The position numbers and the translations under genes were made by a program. A stretch of 64,000 nt of DNA from Apophysomyces variabilis (lineage: Eukaryota > Mucoromycota > Mucoromycetes > Mucorales > Mucoraceae): the NCBI GenBank assembly GCA_002749535.1, contig MZZL01000376.1, positions 372,001-436,000 on the forward strand, written 5' to 3'. This document shows, one piece after another, positions 57,701 through 64,000 of the stretch; within the stretch, counting starts at the first letter, position 1; the number at the start of each line of letters is the position of its first letter. The notes under the pieces were generated by a model. The model worked only from the letters and a program-made list of their open reading frames with translations. It ran no database searches and was not told where the DNA came from.

Positions 57701-58783
57701 TCCTGCCCACATATTCTTTAAATTCGTCGAAAATTGCTTCATGTAAAAATGAGACGTCCTGCAAAGACCATCGGGAATTACAGGCTGATTGTCAAGAGTT
57801 TGATCATGGAACTGCATCCATAAGTAGTGTTTTTCTTTGCTCACGTTTCCTTTTGTGCCAAAATATAACCCGTGCAGAAATTGGATATGGTTCTCATTGA
57901 ACATGGAAAGTAGATCGTTGTTTCGCCTGCCTGGCATCTCGTCAAGAAACTGCGAAAGATTATCTGGCATTGGGGCTACAGGTACAAAATAGTCATCTAC
58001 CAGCATACTTTCGTCACGTAATTTTTCTTTGGGTACAACTGTACGGATATCGAAGCCAGTTGATGTTTGGTCCAATTCAGCTTTCACTGAACCTGATGCT
58101 GGGTCTAGAGACAAGGAAACTGACACGTATTTCAACATGGTAGCACGTACAACAGTTGCCAAGTCGGACACATAATCCGTCATTTGCACGGACGTCGACT
58201 CTACCGTGTGCATAAAAATCCTTTTCAGATTTTCGTCAAGATCCGGCCGCAGTACGGATTTCAAAGGAACTGTACATGTCCTGAAAAGGTTATCCGAGTC
58301 TTCATCTTTCTTTTTGGGTCTGTTCTGCTTTCCTTCAGCTTTGACCACAGCCAAGACATCATCGAAGTTATCGACCGCGCATTGTCTCCAAAATTCGCCT
58401 GTTTTATGGGACGACGAGAGTCTAGAACGTATCTGTTTCTCTATTGTCCCTTTAGGGACGCCCGCTTTTTTGTCTGCTTCCTCAAAACTTCCTCGAGGGA
58501 TTCTGTCTGCTTTTTCAAGAGCTTGTCGCAAACGATCCATCCTTTTTTCTTGAGCCTTCAGTCTCTTTTCTTTTGTTTTGGCAGACTGTTTTCCTTTCTT
58601 TGTTTTTCTAGAATTTTTTGTCTCATTTTTCCACAGTTCGTTTGCTATAGTACTCTTCAACTTCTGTAAAAGTACTCCAAGCAAGGTATTTTTGGCTTGA
58701 TCGTAGGATATCTGAGGCTCTGTTTGCCTTTTCCTTTTTCTTCTGGCGCTACCGCGTGGTGTAGGTAATTGTATTTCGTTCAT
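54713..58783 (-). CDS. Large intact Fanzor/TnpB-like RNA-guided nuclease candidate
   Basis: Five exons, 58783-57302, 57255-56137, 56074-55505, 55455-55363 and 55312-54713, give 1287 residues; all four introns are phase 0. Exon 1 encodes a lysine-rich region with a possible helix-turn-helix (near residues 90-120) and unknown folded parts (HYLWMQFHDQTLDNQPVIPD). Exon 2 adds more unknown sequence and a coiled coil. Exon 3 has a long Glu/Lys/Asp run, then RuvC-I (VLTFSGTDYGLQVLSTTVP, D976). Exon 5 holds a helical hairpin (KERIYDRVAANERRK), the RuvC-II strand (VIPVMAIGTQGT, lacking the usual Glu), SRLKGHPKRGGKWLR, then TDEHRSSQTC with E1188. The zinc ribbon uses C1195/C1198 and C1224/C1229, and RuvC-III is QNRDVQAA (D1242). 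The motif order is that of TnpB/Fanzor. The 870-residue N-terminal extension is far longer than in TnpB. Whether it is mobile or domesticated is open. Confidence 0.85.
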
Positions 58784-59238
58784 AAAAAATACAAGAAATG
58801 TTGGATCTAGTTCTCAAAAGTAGAACGGAAAGGTGATATGCGAATTGTTCTCTGAACTGTTGTCCAATTTTCACTTGACAGATTGGACTGCGAACTTTTC
58901 TGATAAAAAAAAAACTGAAACTTTATCACTTTATTTATCGTGGCTAGCTCTCATGTAGTTGAAAAGGAGAAAGAAGATAACGAGAAAAATTCGATTCGGA
59001 CAACAGAGAAAAAATGGACAAGTCTTTATAACGGTTGGCAAAGAAGGGAAAGACCAAGGATACAAAGTATAAAGAACCTAGGTTATAGTGATTGCTATTG
59101 AGAAAGAAGCGGCAATACGAATAAAGAAAATCACAGGGAAGCAAGGGATAAAGGTTAAGCTGACTTGAATATTCATGATCGCACTCCCACTTTTATTCCT
59201 TACCTTTTACTACCTTTATATCCAACCAATCTTGGTTC
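58784..59238. other. 5' flank of the Fanzor-like gene
   Basis: AT-rich. It contains a perfect 7-base inverted repeat (GTCCAAT 58862-58868 / ATTGGAC 58882-58888) that might be near an element end or be a regulatory hairpin. No terminal inverted repeat matching the 3' side was found. Confidence 0.4.
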
Positions 59239-59706
59239 ATGGAAAAAGATGGAAAAGGTTCGCTTGCAACGTATCAGCGAAAGAAGAAAACAAAGTACGA
59301 GAGCAGAAAAGGCACACAATTAAATGTCTTTGTGTCGGATACAGGCCGCATAATTGCTCCAGTTGGTTGGGTTGATTTAGCCTTGCATCAAAAGATCGAT
59401 AAAAGCCGGGCACTTGCTGTACCCTTCCATCTCAAAATCAAAGACCTGCATGCTCCAGAAATCGCGTGGCCTCTGTTCGCAGTAACATCGTACATTGCAA
59501 CAGAAATCTCATACAGTTGCGTAAACGCGCCTCCGTGTTTACATAAAGGTAATACATGGACAAATTGAGCGGTACTTCACCTGTATAATCTTTTTGGATT
59601 GCCCCCATCAACGGTCGATGTAATTGTATTTTTTCTCATAGACTTGTGGGTGATTTTTACTCTGCTGCCACATCTTCAAGTCCTTCCCATAAGAATGCCG
59701 ATGTGA
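59239..59706 (+). CDS. Possible small gene, function unknown
   Basis: The ATG at 59239 opens a basic N-terminus (MEKDGKGSLATYQRKKKTKY) followed by an ordered-looking stretch (DTGRIIAPVGWVDLALHQK, AVPFHLKIKDLHAPEIAWPL). Splicing at 59548 (GTAATA) and 59642 (after CTCATAG) keeps the frame and gives 124 residues; without splicing it stops at 59568. No family recognised. It is divergent from the Fanzor-like gene and could be part of the same element, or a fossil. Confidence 0.35.
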
Positions 59707-61686
59707 GTGTAATCTCAACGCTGTTTGAGTAAAGTAAAGACGGCAATCAACTTTTACGTACGAATCCCCCGTAAAATGTCCAAATTGCTAAGGTGTACCG
59801 TCGTTTTCTTTGGGATATCCTTGTATGGAAACCACTTCTTCAAGACTAAGTTTTGCCTTGATTACGATGTGACCATCTGCGTACTGCTGACCGCTACGAT
59901 AGACCTACAGAAAATTCAGCAAGAAAATGCGTCCTACGGTTTAAATAAAGAATGAAATAGTAAGCACGTTATCATGAATTGCTTTCTGTTTCGATTTATA
60001 TTGCGCTTTTGTGTTCGAGCTCTGCATCTCCGTTTTCAAACTCAATGCATGCACCACAACTTCATGGTCCCGCATACAGTTTTGAATCGACTCCTATAAT
60101 GCAGGCTCAATAGCATCAGCACTACTGCTTGCAACCGTTAGAGGGATATCTTCCTGCTGTTAGTCTGGGGTACATGCTTCGGAGGCACTGCTGTTGAACG
60201 ATAATATTTGGAACGTTCGATGTAGTGCTTCACTAGCCTTTTAAAGATCTAGTTATCAAAAACTTTTAAGGAAAAAGGAAAGGAAAAGAAGTACATTTAC
60301 AATCTTTATATAAAGAACAGCCATTTTGGGGAAAACGTACCCGGTTCGTTGATATATCCCCGCCATTACTACACTGTCTTATCTAAGTCAATAAAAACTT
60401 AACTTTAACTAGGAGATTTTCTCCAAGTTCAAAGAACCAAATACGGCCAGCTTCCAGATTTCTGATTATGTGAAGCTATGGTACTTTGTAAAAGGTATTT
60501 AAAAAGCTTAACACCTCGCTTATCAGTGTCAATGTATATGACTGAAAGCCCGAACTACTGATGATTTGATTCCATTTTGCGTTTAATAAGGGCAGCGATG
60601 TGTTGCAAATTCTTGCTGGCACACGACAATAGGCATGTGTGTGGAAGAAACGCTATACTACAGATTAACCGAATGCTAAATAGATAACCCATTCAAACAG
60701 AAGCTTACTATAGTTTGAATTCGATCTGTTCTTTCTCTTTATTTTTTAGCTTCCATTACTTTTTTTCTCCAAGAAGATTAAGAAGACAATGGTGAATGAA
60801 GCTCACATTATCATTAGTTTATCCACAGTTGTCTGCTTTGGATTCCTGTTGTTATGTTCCCTTTTCTTTATATATTTTTTAACCTTATACACCTAACCTT
60901 ATCTGAATTTAGATTTAGGTGGAAGTGACACACACAGAGATACTGTGAAGAGAGAGTTTTTGAAAATGTACGATCCCTGGATCATGGCCGGTCTTGTTGA
61001 GTATTTCAGTCTGGTCACAATTTGACTGGTGACCTAAGTCATGACCCACTCCTGTTATACCCTAATAGTACATTATTCTCGGTAGCTCATATCCTAGCCT
61101 CCTGATATGCAATGAAACTCTGTCTACTAACCCTTTGTCCTACAAAAGTCCTGCAGAATGATCGCAACCAGTCATGCAATTAACCATCCTTAGCTGCTTA
61201 GTAGGGATTTAGCAGATCGCATAACGATAGGAGCTATTTAATGAAGTCTGTTTTTGTTACATTATGTCTTTCCAATACTGTAATATAGCTTCTTTGCATA
61301 AGAAAGCTAAAGCGCTTTAAGTACTCTGGATTTCTAGAGCTTTTGCACATATGCAACTACAATGAATAGAGTAGAATATATAGATAATTCTGAGAAATAT
61401 ACATGTTGCTTTTCTGCTATTCATCAGCAGAACAGTTTGTTAACAGGGTAAAGCTATGCTTTGCATTCTATGCATCTTTAGCTAAAACAACTTTTGCAAA
61501 TGCTATGCATTCTTTGACCGCAATGACTGGGGAGATTATTGTATCGCACCGTTATCACAAACCGGGTCTGTGTGTGCTGCTTATGCAGTTTTTTTACTTC
61601 TTTTGGTATATGTGACTTTTTGCTGGTGGGTCGTAAATTGGATTTGGAACTGTTTCACAGCAGCGAACATCTTTTATCCATCCATC
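59707..61686. other. Long intergenic stretch
   Basis: A plus-strand frame at 59725-59955 and a minus-strand coding-like stretch near 59960-60230 (with stops) may be fossils. I cannot name either. From 60300 to 61680 I see only AT-rich DNA, ending in the eIF1 promoter. Confidence 0.4.
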
Positions 61687-62375
61687 ATGGCCGATCTTGA
61701 AGACCTCAACAAGCCTTTCGGTAATCCATCCGTCCGATGATTCATCCATCCAACCTGCGTTTGGGCTGTACAGGGCTCATTTCCTGGCTAAAAGGCTGAT
61801 TTCCCGTAGATCCCTTCGCTGATGTTGAAGAAGAACAGCAACAAGTGGGAGTGAAACAATCCAACTATCTGCGTACGTATTAAATGCGCCTTCCGAGAGA
61901 AAAAGAGAGAGAAGAAGGAACATTATATGAGATCAAGAGAGATGACGAATGAAGTACGTTAAAAAGCGAGTGCCAAAAGTGCATCATCCGTTTCGGATGA
62001 TCCGGCACAATGTGGGTTATGGAACCCTTGGATACACTGTACATTTAGACGAATTTGTGCTATTTTCCTGCTTCTCTTTCCTTTCTCATGCCCGTCTACA
62101 TATACATTCGCTGATGTTCTTTTCTAGATCTTCGCATCCAGCAACGCAATGGTCGTAAAACATTAACCACCTTACAAGGATTGTCCTCCGATGTCGATAC
62201 CAAGAAACTGCTCAAAGCTGTGAAGAAAGTATTTGCCTGCAATGGCACCGTTGTGGAAGATCCCGAGCACGGAGAAGTTTTGCAGTTGCAGGGTGATCAA
62301 CGCTTAAAGCTTGCCGAATTTTTGGTGACAGAGAAGATCGCAAAGAAGCAGGATATCAAGGTTCACGGTTTCTAA
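61687..62375 (+). CDS. SUI1: Translation initiation factor eIF1 (SUI1)
   Basis: Small ribosome-binding factor that guards start-codon selection in the 43S pre-initiation complex, cytosolic. Three exons join in frame: 61687-61720 (MADLEDLNKPF), 61810-61872 (DPFADVEEEQQQVGVKQSNY) and 62128-62375. They give 114 residues, the usual size. The SUI1 fold runs from LHLRIQQRNGRKTLTTLQGL through KLLKAVKKVFACNGTVV and LQLQGDQRLKLAEFL to the end KKQDIKVHGF. The Gly/Arg-rich ribosome-contact loop (RNGRKT) is present. Intron 2 is 255 bases, about five times the usual intron in this window, and could hold regulatory sequence. Confidence 0.97.
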
Positions 62376-63466
62376 AAAGAAGCAGAACAGCAGCATTTCA
62401 AATTGTACCGCAAGAATATAGTAATGAGAAGGCATTTTATATTCTTCCTTCTTTCCTTTTGAAAATCCTAAGGCTAGTTCTTATATCGCTTTAATGCAGC
62501 AGTTTTCTTCTTCCTTTTTGCATGTTATAAATAGTCCTTTAATAAGCGAAAAAAAAGCATTCCTTTGGAAAAGCAATAATATATAATGCCCGACCATGAA
62601 TAAAACAAATGATCTAACGGCTGCAGACATATTTCAGTAGATGACATTTCCTTGCTTAGACGATTCTTATTGTATGCCAGAATTCTACGGTCCCAGATGG
62701 AATCAAAAGAAAAGGGATCAAGCTAAGTAGATTAGAAGGAGGCGCTCTTACGACTGTGATGCAGAAGGACAAAATGTCTTATCAGTAATTGGTATGGAAA
62801 TGGAAAGGAAGAGCCATATAGAGGAAACCTAAACAGGTGAAAGTGCGAAAGCGAACTTGATATGGTCCTGCATGCAAGCAGGGGGAGGAAAGTGAGGGAA
62901 AAAAGGCGAAAAGACATGATGTATAAAGGAATGATGAGGAAACGACGAGCCAAAGCTGTACAGACCAGTAGTTTATAACGACAAGATCTGAGCAACTGGC
63001 TCGATTCCCCTGCTGCTATAAAGACCAGAAGATGTGATGGATATGGTCACAGATAAGACCAAGACATGGTATATGAATGGGAAGAAAGGTCTTAAGACGA
63101 AGCAAAAACTTTTGTTTGCCAAAGGAGTGTGAAGTGTTATCCTACGCACACTCCATCTTTAAATAAATGTGGAAGCTATCCCCAGATAGTTTAAGTTTCT
63201 CTCTCGTTCATGAGCGCAAAGGATACTGCAATATGGCGTAAACGATTGCTAAACGTTATTTTTATGGAAACGACAGTGTGAACAACAGGTTTCTCATTGC
63301 AACAAGCGGTTTCATAAAAAGGTACACTACTTATTTTCATACTCAGTTAAGGCAAAGTTGTGTCCCGTTCATTATTGCCAACAAATTTTAAAAGTGGCGC
63401 ATATTGACGTGCAAAAATCAATCGCAAAGCGCGTTTGTTTGCCATTCTCTCATTGTTTCTTTTGTC
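62376..63466. other. Intergenic
   Basis: 3' UTR of eIF1 and upstream region of the SNF2-type gene. No gene or RNA recognised. Confidence 0.45.
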
Positions 63467-64000
63467 ATGGATTCAACAGCGCGAGATGCTTTTTCTGAAG
63501 CGGAATCCTCGCAGTCGAACTCACCTGTAAGCCACCAAATAGTTTACTGATAGAAATGTTTGTTGAATGTGCTTTTGTCCAGATGTCACTCGCCACTTCA
63601 CAGACAACACCTGCTGTGAGCGATCAAGAAATTGATATATGCGATGACCTAGCGATGACCGATCCGAACGCTGGTTTGACTGCGTCCATGGTGGAAGAAG
63701 AAAAGAAATTAGCAGAAACTACCCAGATAGAAGATGACAAGCGCATTCAGGAAGAGGTGCGAACCGGAGAATGCAAAATCGAATGAACTAACTGTTTATA
63801 TCTGCATTTGTATAGGCCCAAGCGCAATTCGATACCACAGTTAAAGAACAGCGAATGAAACGTTTGAACTTTTTGATTGAAAAGTCGAGTGCGTATGCCA
63901 CGATCCTTGGACGTAAACTGCAGAAACAGCAGGAAGAAGCGCGGGAAAAGGCATCCAAATTGGACTCGGCTAAAGCGCAAGCCGCTGAATCTACCAAAAA
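63467..64000 (+). CDS. N-terminus of an Lsh/HELLS (Irc5)-type SNF2 remodeller, cut by window end
   Basis: Only the first 139 residues are in the window. Exon 1 is 63467-63526, exon 2 is 63583-63756, and exon 3 starts at 63816 and runs off the edge; all phases are 0. The start is acidic and Ser-rich (MDSTARDAFSEAESS; MVEEEKKLAETTQIEDDKRI). Exon 3 then reads KEQRMKRLNFLIEKSSAYAT ILGRKLQKQQEEA. This helical segment, with the pattern RLxFLIEKSxxYAxIL, precedes the helicase core in fungal Lsh/Irc5 proteins. The ATPase motifs would lie beyond the window, so the assignment depends on this one segment. Confidence 0.65.

Overview
The window is nuclear DNA of a filamentous fungus, most likely an early-diverging Mucoromycota/Mucorales species. 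Genes are AT-rich, widely spaced and broken by many 40-60-base GT-AG introns. They include fungal core proteins (Argonaute, Cft2/CPSF100, threonine deaminase, Kar5, PI31, eIF1). The spaces between them hold decayed eukaryotic transposons of the kinds common in Mucorales. No rRNA, tRNA or CRISPR array was recognised by eye.

Layout. 1-7.4 kb: a broken pogo/Tigger transposase and otherwise featureless DNA. 7.4-11.4 kb: a bHLH-zipper factor (+) and a plasma-membrane-type syntaxin (-). 14.6-24.8 kb, all on the minus strand: a J-domain protein, an 11-exon Argonaute with a complete slicer tetrad, a doubtful small gene, threonine deaminase and a low-complexity protein. 27.3-34.2 kb: transposon remains (helix-turn-helix transposase piece, a decayed Fanzor/TnpB-like nuclease, a tyrosine-recombinase relic) around an intact PI31 gene. 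35-47 kb: a KH-like RNA-binding-type protein (+) convergent with Cft2 (-), then Kar5 (-) divergent from a TPR/F-box/LRR protein (+). 48.2-50.3 kb: a Helitron relic with a recognisable 3' end. 51.2-53.1 kb: an acidic repeat-containing protein. 54.5-58.8 kb: an apparently intact 1287-residue Fanzor-like gene with structured DNA just 3' of it. 61.7-64 kb: eIF1 and the 5' end of an Lsh/HELLS-type SNF2 gene.

The most interesting content is the pair of TnpB/Fanzor-type genes from two different lineages. The one at 28.5-30.9 kb is dead, with frameshifts and a nonsense codon. The one at 54.7-58.8 kb has five exons that join in frame with all introns in phase 0, a RuvC/zinc-ribbon C-terminus and a RuvC-II site that looks rearranged as in described Fanzors. 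Two adjacent hairpins about 140 bases past its stop codon are the best candidate for a guide-RNA scaffold.

Gene models were spliced by hand, using donor/acceptor sites, reading-phase continuity and remembered family motifs. Where a junction or first exon could not be settled, the entry says so.
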